From assembly GCA_018650445.1 (NCBI GenBank), contig JABIFX010000168.1, positions 1 to 47,614 of the forward strand: a DNA stretch of 47,614 bases, in the 5' to 3' direction. A model generated the notes under the pieces. It did not search any database and was not told the DNA's origin. It was given only the letters and a program-made list of their open reading frames with translations. The DNA comes from Fidelibacterota bacterium (lineage in GTDB: Bacteria; Fidelibacterota; UBA8477; JABMPR01). Every line of letters starts with the position of its first letter. The stretch's first letter is position 1. Positions 9,459 to 20,600 of the stretch are shown in pieces. Position numbers and translations under genes: made by a program.

Positions 9459-10427
9459 CTATAGCTGGTGTTGCTTGATCCAGCTCAATACAAATTTTTG
9501 AATATCATCGCGATTATTCATAGCGATATCATGCTGATCCAGATAAGGTCCCAGGGCGCGTTTAAGTAGATACAATTCTACATCAACGGGGTCATAATCA
9601 GGTCTTTTTTTGTTCAATCCCCTTGAATCTAAAGCTTCAATCACTCCCACGAGATATTTGCTTATCCTGGCCATTTTCGCATAGCTTAAATTTTCGGGTG
9701 TATCACTAATCTGATGATAATGCTCCCATCGTCCGCAGGTGAAAAATAAATAGGGCTCGCCATGTTCACGCAAGACGTGATGATCACTTAAATCCCCGAC
9801 ATATCGATTTAGTGTGGCAATATTTTTGAGACCATCTGGTAGCTTAGCCTCTGTTAAAACCTCAGCCAATTCCGGGTGACTCTCTGCACCAAAAATAAAG
9901 AGCAACTCTTCAAATCCTTCGACGGGGATATCATGCCCCACTAGATCCAGAACAAGTCCTGCATGGATAGGCTCCTGCAACTGTGTTTTATAGAAATTTG
10001 TGGAACCCATGTGTTCTGATAAAAAACGCGGAGGCTCTTCAGCATCTGGAAAAAGGAATATAATATCTCTTTGCACATTGATTTTTTTTAGTGCTTCCAG
10101 CACTTCAAACCAGATGGCGATAGCTGCCGCGTTATCATCTGCTCCGGGTTGGTCACCACAAGTATCATAATGAGCCACCAGCAGGATTGGTTTCAGGGTC
10201 CGGTCTAATCCTGGCCGAACACCTGCAAGATTCGTGTAGGGCGTTAAGTCAACCTGGTAGAGCAGTTCATATGAATCCTCTGAATAAGCTTCAAGACCTG
10301 ATTCTTGCATACGTTCTTTGAGATATTCAACGGCCTTATCATGACCCGTATTGCCCACCTTGCGAGAGCCAGGTGCGGCTAAATTTTCAACATCAACTTG
10401 TAACTGTGATAGCATGCGATTCCCCAT
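9459..10427 (-). CDS. M28-family zinc metallopeptidase
   Basis: The protein has 322 residues and the M28 aminopeptidase/glutaminyl-cyclase-like fold signatures. VAHYDT, GADDNAAA, the acidic pair in PDAEEPP and DLVGHD supply metal and catalytic residues. A final histidine lies in EHYHQISDTPENL, also typical of the family. No clear signal peptide is visible, so it is probably cytoplasmic. The substrate is unknown. The annotated start gives MGNRMLSQ. The ATG four codons later (10415) has GGGGA just upstream and is an equally good start. The gene converges on apbE, with one base between stops, and follows the DUF72 gene by 62 bp. Confidence 0.87.
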   Translation of the reverse strand: MGNRMLSQLQVDVENLAAPGSRKVGNTGHDKAVEYLKERMQESGLEAYSEDSYELLYQVDLTPYTNLAGVRPGLDRTLKPILLVAHYDTCGDQPGADDNAAAIAIWFEVLEALKKINVQRDIIFLFPDAEEPPRFLSEHMGSTNFYKTQLQEPIHAGLVLDLVGHDIPVEGFEELLFIFGAESHPELAEVLTEAKLPDGLKNIATLNRYVGDLSDHHVLREHGEPYLFFTCGRWEHYHQISDTPENLSYAKMARISKYLVGVIEALDSRGLNKKRPDYDPVDVELYLLKRALGPYLDQHDIAMNNRDDIQKFVLSWIKQHQL

Positions 10428-10489
10428 TTATAATACAGACACTTCAGCTTAATTTTCCATATCACAATGGCAATGAAAATTGCTGGGTT

Positions 10490-11350
10490 TTAAAGGTAAA
10501 ATAACAATTTCTCGATGGTTACTGGCGCAGAGCCTTCATAGTGATTATTCACATTGAGATAGACATCCATACCTGATTGATCGACCATTGTTCTTACAAG
10601 ATCGGCAATACCTGGTATTTCTTTATCCTTTGCCGCCACGACCTGATTCCATGATTTTCCTGTGGTCTTTTCAATACCCTGGCGATCCGGTCCAAGCAGC
10701 CGAATAATTGAGGTCCCTTTCAGGAGAGAAGCATAATTTGCATGAACTTCTTGGATGTCGGGCATGTAATAACCCTGGCAAAAGGTGTGACCTATATTGT
10801 ATTCAGCTAAAGTCTTGAAGTAACTGTCATTAAGGAAATTGGGATTCCGGATTTCTATGCAAAGCGGTATAGATGTATCAATTGATTTTACGAAGTTTAC
10901 AAATTGTTCAAAAAATAATTGGGGTGATGGCATTTTGACTTTATTGAGATACTCAAACTGGAGATTTATAGCACCAATCTGGGGGTGCATTGCAGCCACA
11001 GAATTGAGAAATATATGGTAGAGATCGGGAGATAGAAAATGGGGATTTTCTACCAATTCACCAGAAGTATGACTCTTGTATAGGTGGGTGAGGCTCAGGC
11101 TATTGGGAGCCTTTATAACAAAACGAAATTCATCAGGCACAGATCCCACATATTCTTGAACTACTTCAGCTTTCGGTAAGACCACTTTTTCGATACCAAA
11201 CAGTGACCAAAACCACTGATCGATCTCTACAGACTGGTACTTCCTGGCATATTCCCGGAGAAAATTCTCAGGCTTATTTGAATCGTAAACCAGACCTTCC
11301 CAGGAAGGATATTTCCAGCTACAGGTACCAATGTGTAAGTGTCCGGACAT
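10490..11350 (-). CDS. DUF72 (YecE-like) family protein
   Basis: The protein has 286 residues and the hallmark DUF72 N-terminus IGTCSWKYPSWEGLVY, followed by EFRFVIKAPNSL and an IEIRNPNFLND strand. The family has a TIM-barrel-like fold, and I know of no established biochemical role. Its usual length is 230-300 residues, so this copy looks complete. It is transcribed toward the M28 peptidase gene and probably shares a transcript with it. Upstream lies the palindromic element at 11405-11513. Confidence 0.88.
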   Translation of the reverse strand: MSGHLHIGTCSWKYPSWEGLVYDSNKPENFLREYARKYQSVEIDQWFWSLFGIEKVVLPKAEVVQEYVGSVPDEFRFVIKAPNSLSLTHLYKSHTSGELVENPHFLSPDLYHIFLNSVAAMHPQIGAINLQFEYLNKVKMPSPQLFFEQFVNFVKSIDTSIPLCIEIRNPNFLNDSYFKTLAEYNIGHTFCQGYYMPDIQEVHANYASLLKGTSIIRLLGPDRQGIEKTTGKSWNQVVAAKDKEIPGIADLVRTMVDQSGMDVYLNVNNHYEGSAPVTIEKLLFYL

Positions 11351-11404
11351 GAGAGAAGATAGATTAATTAATGGCTTTCTATAAAGTAGTTATTTTAGAA
11401 AAAC

Positions 11405-11513
11405 AATAAACCGTTAAAACGGTTACATGTTGCACAAATTACTAGTAACCTACGACTTAAGTCGTGGGTTACTGATACTAGATTAAACAAATCAACCGTT
11501 TTAACGGTTTATT
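11405..11513. repeat. Nested palindromic element
   Basis: Two perfect 20-base inverted copies (AATAAACCGTTAAAACGGTT at 11405-11424, its reverse complement at 11494-11513) flank a 30-base near-perfect palindrome at 11444-11473, centred on ACTTAAGT with a single wobble pair. Each outer arm is itself a small hairpin (AACCGTT/AACGGTT). The element fills the gap between the barrel gene and the DUF72 gene. It could be a REP-like or MITE-like mobile palindrome, or a transcription barrier. No transposase is nearby. Confidence 0.75.
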
Positions 11514-11571
11514 ATAGAGATTATGGACAAACACTAATTAATGCTATACCCAATAAAAGTTGACGGAGATT

Positions 11572-14500
11572 TTAACGCCAGTTAAAAATATCCTCAGAGA
11601 ATTTGGCGTGGAGCGCAAAATACAGGTTGTGGTACTGATAATCCAGGAAACTAAAATCAGCATCTGAATAATTTTTCAAGATGTACCCCACACCGAGTTG
11701 AATGTTTTGATAAACCAGATAATCGACTTCTGCAGCGAGACCGAATGCACTCTCACTAGTTGGAGCCATATGTATTAAGCGTGCATCAAGAATACCGCTT
11801 AATTCATTTGTATATGCATACTCAGCTCTTGACTGGAAGAAATAGGTTTGAGTACTAATACTCTCATCAAAAGCAGAATCATCATCAAGTACATACCGGG
11901 TGGCAAAGCGTGAGGCTAATCCAATCTTTCGATCAATTTGCCAGTATGAATGTACTGAGAAAATATAGCGGTCTTGTCGTATTGGAGTGGCAATCTGACT
12001 GTTACGATCTGAAACATAAGCCAGCTTGGCAAGTGCATTTATCTGATCGGAATCCTGTGGTCTATATGCCACACCTGCCTGATAGTTTTCACGGGTATTG
12101 GAGCCCATTTTCCCAACCTTATATCTATTTTCCCAGTGATCTAATTTTGCAATGGCACCAAAACCAGCAAAGATACGCATATCGCCACCAAGAGTAATAA
12201 CACGTTGAAGGCTATTGGCATCATCTCTGACCTCATACTTGCCAATGGCTTTCCAGGGCGCTTCAGGTAGATATTCAAATGAAAGAGCCATGGCCTGGTG
12301 ACTGGGGGTTGGAATCTCAAATGAATCTACAGTAGCTGTATTTTCAAGGGAAACATTCACAACAAGGTCCTCACGCAAGTACCATTTATTCTTCAACCCC
12401 AGTGTGGCCCGATTACGTTGATCTCCGGTAATTCCACCAATCTCATATTTACCTTCAATATCGGTGTTCTCACCCAGTCTGGACCTGAAGCCCAGGACAC
12501 TCTGGCGATTAACCCCTGTACCCTGAATAAAGCGGTATTTCCAATAGACCTCTAGTTGTTCTGTAATTGGATAAATAAGTCCAACACTGGTATTGGTAGG
12601 TTTGGTTCTATTGGTGAGGCTCAAGTTCTGCTCATGCTCAAATACAGCCTTGATATGTTCCAGCAGTAAGACATCATACTGTGCTTTTAGAAGATTGGAG
12701 TAGTCTTTACTCAACAGACTATCTGAGGCATCAAATTTTTCCCTGAGCGCATTTTCATACCCCAATGTAAGGTTTGAATTTTCTTTTATACGACGCTCCA
12801 CATGCATATTGAACACACGGCTATCTATCGTATTGGCCGTACCCAGGGAACCAGTTTGATCATAGTACTCTGATGTAATTTTACCATATTTTCTAGAATC
12901 ATATTTTGCATTCAAACCATATTTAATTGATCCACGCTCAGTTGCAGCCCCCACCTGTGAGGCATTTACAAAATTATCCCCTACATTTCGGATGTAGCCG
13001 TTCACATTTAATCCCGGGTACACATTTTGTACCTGAACTTCCGTCTTGATGGCAGTCCCAACAGATACGCTATCAACAAAATCATCTGGATTTCGGGATT
13101 GACCTATTTCTGCCGAAATGGTAATTTTGTCATTTACAGGTACGTTGGCATCCAATCCATATAGCATATAGTTGGCTGTGGCACGCTGTTCGGTGAGAAA
13201 GGTGGTACCCACTGTGATTTTTTCACCGGGACCTAATTTACTCTTATGGCGAAATCCACCAATCCAGGATCGGGAATTGGAGCCTTGAAATTCGTAGGAC
13301 ACCACAATGAAAATTGGGTTCCCCGCGCCATCAAGAGAGGCGATGGGTTGTTTGAACATGAGTGTTCCGTCAACATAGTTGATCTCATAATCAAAAAAGC
13401 GGGTGAGGTTTTTGGTTTCTAGCGTTGTTTCAGGATGATATCTGTCTTTAGTAACGATTCGTATTTTTTCGGAGAAACGAGTTACGCTACCGTTGTTCAG
13501 ATAGTAGAAACCACTAATTCCCTCACCCCTAATTTCTTCCTGCTCCATGGATCTATCCGTGGCAGTAGTAAAAACTTGGATTTCATGATTCTCATATAGA
13601 TAAGAACCAAGCAATCCATTAAAGGTACGGTTATAAGCGGTGAATTCATTGTCTGTCATATTGGTGTTAAAATCACCAAGCAGCACAAAGGATTCATTTT
13701 GTTCAAGTTTAGCAAAGAATTTTGATCTGGACTGTGCGTCAAAGGTGATGGTACTTGCATCACCGAATAAGGGGTATTGTTCCTGGGGATCAACATCAAC
13801 AAAGAGCTGATCCAGATAGCCTCTATCGGTATCCAGGGAGGCAGTCAAGCGCAGTCCCGGCTTAATACTTCCCTTGGCGTAGAAGGCAGTCCGTCCGCCT
13901 AGCAGCACATGATCACCAAGCTGGGTACTATTTCTATTAATGATGCCAAAATGTGGCAAAGCATTTGGGTCCTGATCCTGACCTAAGGTAGAAAAACTAC
14001 CACTGGCTGCACCAACCAGGAGTAAAGGTTCTTCGGGGATGGTGTAACTGACATTGAATTGCTGATTAAAACCAGCAGCTTGAATATCCAATGTTGATCG
14101 TTCGCTGGCTTCAGTGCCCGACTGAATACTCAGTGAAACATAGCCTTCGACTGCCTTAGCCTGGTGTCCGGAACTATTCTCATCAATATCCTTATCAGTC
14201 AAAGTACCTGAAGATAATCTTAAGGTCACTACCCTGATGTCATGTAGTTGATAGCCCCACTCATCGGACAACTCAAATTTATATTTGCCAATGCTTCTAC
14301 CATCAGCAGGCAGCATGATTTCCCCTGAAGCACTTTTTATTTGTCCCACTGGACCGAGGACATGAATCTTCTTTTCGGCGGTAAAAATTCGATCTGCAGC
14401 ACCTATGGCTTCCACTCGCAGTGTGACTGGACCGGCAGGAACCCGAACACTTAGAAAATCCAACAATCCATCAATTCTTAGAATCTCATTGGCTACTTCA

Positions 14501-14685
14501 ACATCATTTACAAATAATTTGACCGGTGAACCGGCTTTTCCAGCAACTGTAACTGCAATATTATTCAGCTTACTCACTGAATTATCTTTTGGCTCCAGCA
14601 TGAGTATCTGAGCAAAAAGTGTCGTAGATAGGAGTAGACCAGCCAGTAATAATAATAGTCTATTCATTTCCAGATTCCGATTCAT
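11572..14685 (-). CDS. Large outer-membrane beta-barrel protein of the DUF11 operon
   Basis: The protein has up to 1037 residues. A signal peptide (MNRLLLLLAGLLLSTTLFAQ) starts at ATG 14667. An alternative ATG at 14685 adds six residues, and both starts overlap the upstream gene's end. The first 250 residues look like two Ig-like modules, one resembling the invasin Big_1 type (PADGRSIGKYKFELSDEWGY). From about residue 260 on, alternating hydrophobic/polar strands with many aromatic and Gly/Asn turns suggest a large barrel. YPLFGDAS and a short WR C-terminus support outer-membrane placement. I see no TonB plug motif. Overlap with the DUF11/OmpA giant suggests the two are made together, the barrel perhaps anchoring or exporting the other envelope proteins. 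Confidence 0.7.
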   Translation of the reverse strand: MNRNLEMNRLLLLLAGLLLSTTLFAQILMLEPKDNSVSKLNNIAVTVAGKAGSPVKLFVNDVEVANEILRIDGLLDFLSVRVPAGPVTLRVEAIGAADRIFTAEKKIHVLGPVGQIKSASGEIMLPADGRSIGKYKFELSDEWGYQLHDIRVVTLRLSSGTLTDKDIDENSSGHQAKAVEGYVSLSIQSGTEASERSTLDIQAAGFNQQFNVSYTIPEEPLLLVGAASGSFSTLGQDQDPNALPHFGIINRNSTQLGDHVLLGGRTAFYAKGSIKPGLRLTASLDTDRGYLDQLFVDVDPQEQYPLFGDASTITFDAQSRSKFFAKLEQNESFVLLGDFNTNMTDNEFTAYNRTFNGLLGSYLYENHEIQVFTTATDRSMEQEEIRGEGISGFYYLNNGSVTRFSEKIRIVTKDRYHPETTLETKNLTRFFDYEINYVDGTLMFKQPIASLDGAGNPIFIVVSYEFQGSNSRSWIGGFRHKSKLGPGEKITVGTTFLTEQRATANYMLYGLDANVPVNDKITISAEIGQSRNPDDFVDSVSVGTAIKTEVQVQNVYPGLNVNGYIRNVGDNFVNASQVGAATERGSIKYGLNAKYDSRKYGKITSEYYDQTGSLGTANTIDSRVFNMHVERRIKENSNLTLGYENALREKFDASDSLLSKDYSNLLKAQYDVLLLEHIKAVFEHEQNLSLTNRTKPTNTSVGLIYPITEQLEVYWKYRFIQGTGVNRQSVLGFRSRLGENTDIEGKYEIGGITGDQRNRATLGLKNKWYLREDLVVNVSLENTATVDSFEIPTPSHQAMALSFEYLPEAPWKAIGKYEVRDDANSLQRVITLGGDMRIFAGFGAIAKLDHWENRYKVGKMGSNTRENYQAGVAYRPQDSDQINALAKLAYVSDRNSQIATPIRQDRYIFSVHSYWQIDRKIGLASRFATRYVLDDDSAFDESISTQTYFFQSRAEYAYTNELSGILDARLIHMAPTSESAFGLAAEVDYLVYQNIQLGVGYILKNYSDADFSFLDYQYHNLYFALHAKFSEDIFNWR

Positions 14686-17600
14686 GTAAATTTACTCTCA
14701 ACACTTTCTCAATATTACTGGACACTGCTTGTCCTTCACTAAACAGTTGAACATTCATAAAGAGTTCACGTACACCCACGACTCCTTCAGGAGCATTGAT
14801 TTGAACTGGCGAGACAACTTCCAGACCACCGGCTTCAAGTGCTTGACCCCATGTTTTGAAGGTACCGGCAACATCAACATACTCTAAATCTGTTGGAAGC
14901 GCTAGTGTAATAGCAATGGAGTCAGCAGTCGCATAGGCCGGGTAGCTCATATTCAGCAATAATGTTGATGATTGGTTAGCTGGAATACTCAAGGCAGAAT
15001 CGGGTGCCATATTTTCAAATGCGTTCACTGGAATAACAATCTTCTGTTGCAGTGATTCTTTAATGATATCCAGTTCCAGAAGAGCAGCCTCACCCACTTC
15101 AGCATTTACCAGTACTTCAACTCGACGGTTGCTTGCCCGGCCAATCCAGGTTTCATTGTCGCCTGTAGGATAGTGAGGGCCTAATCCATGAGTATGAACA
15201 TTCTCAGGATTCAAATTATAATTTTCTATCAGGAAGTTCTTAACACTGATAGCTCTCCAGTCAGATAACAGCATATTGAATTCCAGACTTCCCCGATCAT
15301 CAGTGAAACCCTCAATAACAATCTCAATATCCGGCTGCCAGGAGAGGAAGTCACCCAGTTTACGAAGACTTGGTTCGGCGGAAGGTTTGAGGTCTGCAGA
15401 ACCAACATCAAACTGTGTGCCCTCGAGGATCATGTTGAAGGATAGGGTTTCAACCAGGGTTGAAATGCGAGTTTCCAGAGTATCTGTAACGATCTGATTT
15501 CCATCTTCATCAAGTAATTCGAGGTGAGCTGAAACCACACCGGTATTCTGAACAAGTTCATAATCGTCTGGCTTCATGGCTACATCAAATTCAGTATGCT
15601 TCTCAGCATCCCAATCGCCAAAGCTCCAGACATCCCTGTTGTCAACTTCTGAGATGGGTTCCAGGTTGACAGAGTCAATCGTAGCTGTACCATGTTTATA
15701 AATGAAGCCTGGGGGTAATTCCTGATGGAAACGGACCATACTTATAGGTATCTCGCCTGTGTAATTGATGTCGTACATGAACTCGAGTTGGTTGAATTCA
15801 GAATCCTCTTCAGCGGCATTGTAGAACACCATTTCTACGCGACGGTTCAGGGAGCGACCTTCTGGGGTGCTGCCATCTTGCATAGGCTCAGAAGCACCCA
15901 TACCAACAGCATTTATGCGATCTTCGCTGATACCCATTGTTTCTATGAGGTAGTTTCTGATAGCCATGGCTCTGGATTCGGAGAGTTCCTGGTTATCCCT
16001 AAAACCGCTTCCAGGAGCAACTGGGAGATGATCTGTATGACCCTTGATATCTAAGTTGATCTGGGTCTGCCATTTCATTAAATCGCCAATATTCCTGAGT
16101 TCATTAAAAATTTCACTCTGCAGTGTTGCTGAGCCAGAAACAAAACCGATTCTGACCAGGAGACTCCAGGGTTTATACACGAGGAGTCTAAATTCTTCTG
16201 TGAGCATCTCTGTCTTCATTTCCAGAGTTGACTCTTTACTAAGGACACTGAAAAGTTCTAGTTTCTCTAACGGAATGTTGATGTTAATGCTATCACCTGA
16301 GTATACCGTTGCTTCCCATAAATTTGCAGCCAGGCCGAGAGAATCAACAGTCGAATCAACAGAGAAGAGTCTACCGAAAGAAGGCAGGCTGCTTTCGTCA
16401 ATGCGCAAATGCAGGTCACCCAGACTTACTTTATTAAAAGTAAATCTACCCAGACTATCTGTCATGGTGGCCTTTGAATCATTCAGGACCATGACGATGT
16501 CAGATTGAACTTCTTCACCTGGATCAAAGATACCGTTACGATTCATATCGAAGAAGGCGGTACCAGAAAGTTTTGCAGGTACTGAAATTTGGCGAAGGGC
16601 AAAATTTGATTTGGCGATACTTGCAGCAGCGACCCGTATCATCTTACTCTGAGTATCACCAAGATAATCTGGAGAATCGAGAATTATCTCGCTCAGGGCT
16701 GGGAGTGTACGTTCGTTGACACGGATGACATGCATGCCAGCTTCAACATCTGGGACACTGTATTTTCCGTATTCGTCTGTGATGATTCTAGCACCATTTT
16801 CCATGATGAGCTCAACAGCCTTGACTGTCTCTTCATTCTCATCATGAATTCCGTTGGCATTGGTGTCATAATAGACCTTACCAATGATAAGACCACGATC
16901 GCTGAATAGACCTGGTTTGACAACAACATCAGCAGTTGCCAGATTGGAAATCACGGGGAAGCCCAGCAGAGTGTGTGCCCTTGCTATAACTTCATTAGTG
17001 TTGGTTCCTTCGCGGCTATTCATACCAGCAATGATGCGGTATTTCATCGTGAAGGTGTCACCAGGTTGTAAAGTATCACCGATTGTCCAGGACATGGCGA
17101 GACGTTTGCCGACGGCTTCCTGGATATTGGGATTACTAATCTTTGAGCCATTCAGGTAACTGGTATTTTTGCGGAATTTAAAACCATAAGGCAGCACATC
17201 TTCAACGACAAAATCATGGATAATGTCATCAGCGCTGGTGTTGGTCATTTTGATAGTATACGTAACGACATCACCGATTTCAATAACGCGACGATTACTC
17301 TGCTTAGTGACTTTCAGGAAGGGGAAGATGATCTTCGTTTTCGCCCTGGAATTAATATTTTTGTTACTCCAGGTACTATCAATCGTACTTGCTATTAGAG
17401 CCTTATTCTCAATCCATCCGAGACCAGCATCCATTGTGATCCTGGCATCGAAATCGATGTGGAGTGAGTCCCCAAGTTGAATATCACTTCTTCTGAAGTT
17501 CATCTCGTTGGTAATGGGGTTCAGCCCGTCGTATATCGTATTCACATCAGTAGAGACTGTGTTCGCGATTAACTCAAGTCCATTGGGTAAGTAATCAGTT

Positions 17601-20600
17601 ACATATATAGAATCGTTGAACGTGACATCCTGTGTACCAAAGTCCAGTCTGTAATGGAGTGTATCACCAACGGCTGCTTCAATTTTGTCCACCGTCTTAA
17701 TCATATAGAAGGGTGAACTTCTCAAAGTAACATTGGCATTTACAACATACAGTCCTGGTATGGTTAGATTAACATCGAGAGCACCATCACTGTACGAGCT
17801 AATTCCATTGTACACCACTGTCATACTGTAAATACCGGGCAACAGATTGGTAAAGAAGTACTGACCTGTGGTGTCAGTGTAGGTCGAATCGGTCATATGA
17901 TGATCAGAAGATTTTGGTAGCGTGGCTGTGGTGTCAGTAATCTCACCATTCACAATGATAAGGATACTGTCTTCCCTGATTATTTCGCCAGTTATTTCAT
18001 CAAATAACCAGCCTGAAACAGAATTGAGATTGGTAACCAGTGAACCCTCAGTGGGTGTTTGAATCTGTATTTCCTGGATAGTCTCGTAAGGGACACCATT
18101 ATCTCCAATAAGAGTATAAATGATCTGATACAGATCGTTCTGATAGATTGGAATGAGATAGTAACCTTCTGCGTTGGTGCTATCATGTCCAGCATAGGCA
18201 CCTGTATCCACGCATCTTAATTCGACTCTAACATCTTCTTGTGGAATACCTTCGTAATTATAGATAATTCCATCGAAGGCACCGATTATGAAGGTGACCT
18301 GAGTCGTGTCATCTGCCCATTGGGTTGGTGCAAAAACGGCTCTCGCATATGGAGTAGCCGTAACAGATTCAAAGGTAACTGTATCAGAAACCAGTGTACT
18401 GTATGCAATACCATCAATAGTTGAAGAGACCTTAACTGAGTCAGGAATTGTTCCTAAGTCAGTATAGAAGTTCACGTCAACACCATCTGGGACAGGATTG
18501 CCCAGGAAGGAATAAACATGAGCTGCCAACGTTGATGTAGCAGCACCATTTCCGAGAATTGTTCTAGGCTGTGCATCTACAACAATGCTGAGCGGAAGAA
18601 TGTTGGTTGTGAGTGCTTCAGCAGGAATCGCATCTGATTCGTTTGCAAACATCCAGGCGCGATTTCCAACTTGCTCACCATGACCCAACATGTCATCTAC
18701 GGTAGTTGAAATGTAATAACGCTCGGCTTGCTCAACATTCAGCGGTCCGATGTACCAGGAAAGTGAATGTGAGGCTGCATCATAGATATAGTCTCCAGTT
18801 GCACCGAGGAAGGTGACTCGAGAATCGAGTGTATCCAGAATGCTCACTCCGCTTGCATGATCGGTTCCCCAGTTCGCCACATCCAGTTGATAATGGATGG
18901 TGTCGCCAGGAAAGACCTCCAACTCTGCAGTCTTTGTAAATACAAATTCAGGAGAAGCGATGACATAGGCTAACCATGTGGCTGTAGCCTGTAATACTTC
19001 ATCTGAATAGATATGGGCTGTATTCGGCAATTCAGAACCATTGGGAAGCGGATAATTAACCTCCACATCAATGGTATATGAGTTTGCAGGTTCATTGGCT
19101 CTAGCAACCGAATTATCTCCACGCGATGAGGCAGCACTGAATTTATTAGCAGTACCTGCCGGTTGAGTCGGTTCGAGATCGCCAATATACCATGTCACTG
19201 AGTGACTGGTTGAATCGTAGACACCACCATTAGAGGCGTCCAGGAAGCTGACTTCTTGAGGCAGTGAGTCCACAACGACAACATTGGTTGCAGTTGTATC
19301 ACCTACGTTTTCAAATGAGAGGTCATATCGGATAAGTTCACCAGCCATGATATACGTGGTATCACCTATGAGTACAATATTCATAAGCGGGGCACGTACT
19401 GTGACTGTGTGAGTGCCAATACATTCGGCAGCCTGATCACAGGTCATGAGACCACCAACAGGAATTTGAGCGGCACCAACTAAATCATCACGAACCTTAG
19501 CTGTGACATTCACAACACCGGAATCGCCCGGAGTCAAGTCTTCAATATTCCAGAAGATGATTCCGGTTTCAGGATCGTAAGTGTGGTCTCCTGATGCGCT
19601 GAGATAATCCAGATCAAGACCAAGCGTATCCCGAAGAATGACGCCTGTGGCTATCTCAGTTCCCAAATTACCATAATCAAGTCTGAGTTGTACTGTGTCG
19701 CCAACCATTACGACGCTGGTTCCACTAATCTCAAGAAATAATCCAGGAGTTGATAGAACTTCAGTAATAATAGTAGCATTGCTCACACTTCCTTCAACAC
19801 AGGATAGATATGCTGTGTTTTCCAGAGTTGTGCCATCAATCACCGGGTAGTCTACGTAAGTAAACAACCTCAGAGAATCAGTGGCACTTGAGGCAATCTC
19901 ATTCACATTCCAGAGAATGCTATGAGATGACTCTTCATAAGTGAAATCACCATTGGTAGAACCAAAGGAAACGTGTGCGGGTAGGGTATCAATCAAGGCT
20001 ACGTCATGAGCCATTGAGTTTCCAGTATTACTCATTATAAATGTGTAAACCAGTGAATCCCCTGCCTGGACAGTTGCAGATGATCGCTTCTCTAATACCA
20101 ATTCTGGAAAAGCTGCCAGTGACACAACATGGTCACCAAAGCTGGTTCCAGCGTTGGCTGTAGAAATCCAAGCTCTATTTGTGATTTCGGGTCGGGCTTC
20201 TAATAAGGATCCGACCGTTGTAACTACATCAAGGGTTATAACATTTCCAGCAGTCAGGGAACTACCAAGCTCCCACACAACCGTGCCGTTTATGAAATCG
20301 CCATCATGAGATGCAGACACAAACTCCAGAGGTTCTGGAAGGGTATCATACACTGAGACGGCGTGCACAGGATCCGGTGACGAATTTTCGATAGTCATCG
20401 TAAATTCTACCGTATCACCAAAAGCATATTCCTGATCAGCAGCCCATTTACTAATGGTCTGAATCCAGGGATTTGCAAATGAATGAACTGAGGTTTCCTT
20501 AGAAACTCCCTGTGCATTCTCAACTGAGGCAGTGTTGGTCAGGTCTGTATTGGCTGGCATGCTTGCATCAACTTTGACGTCAAGGGAGACATTGATTGAG

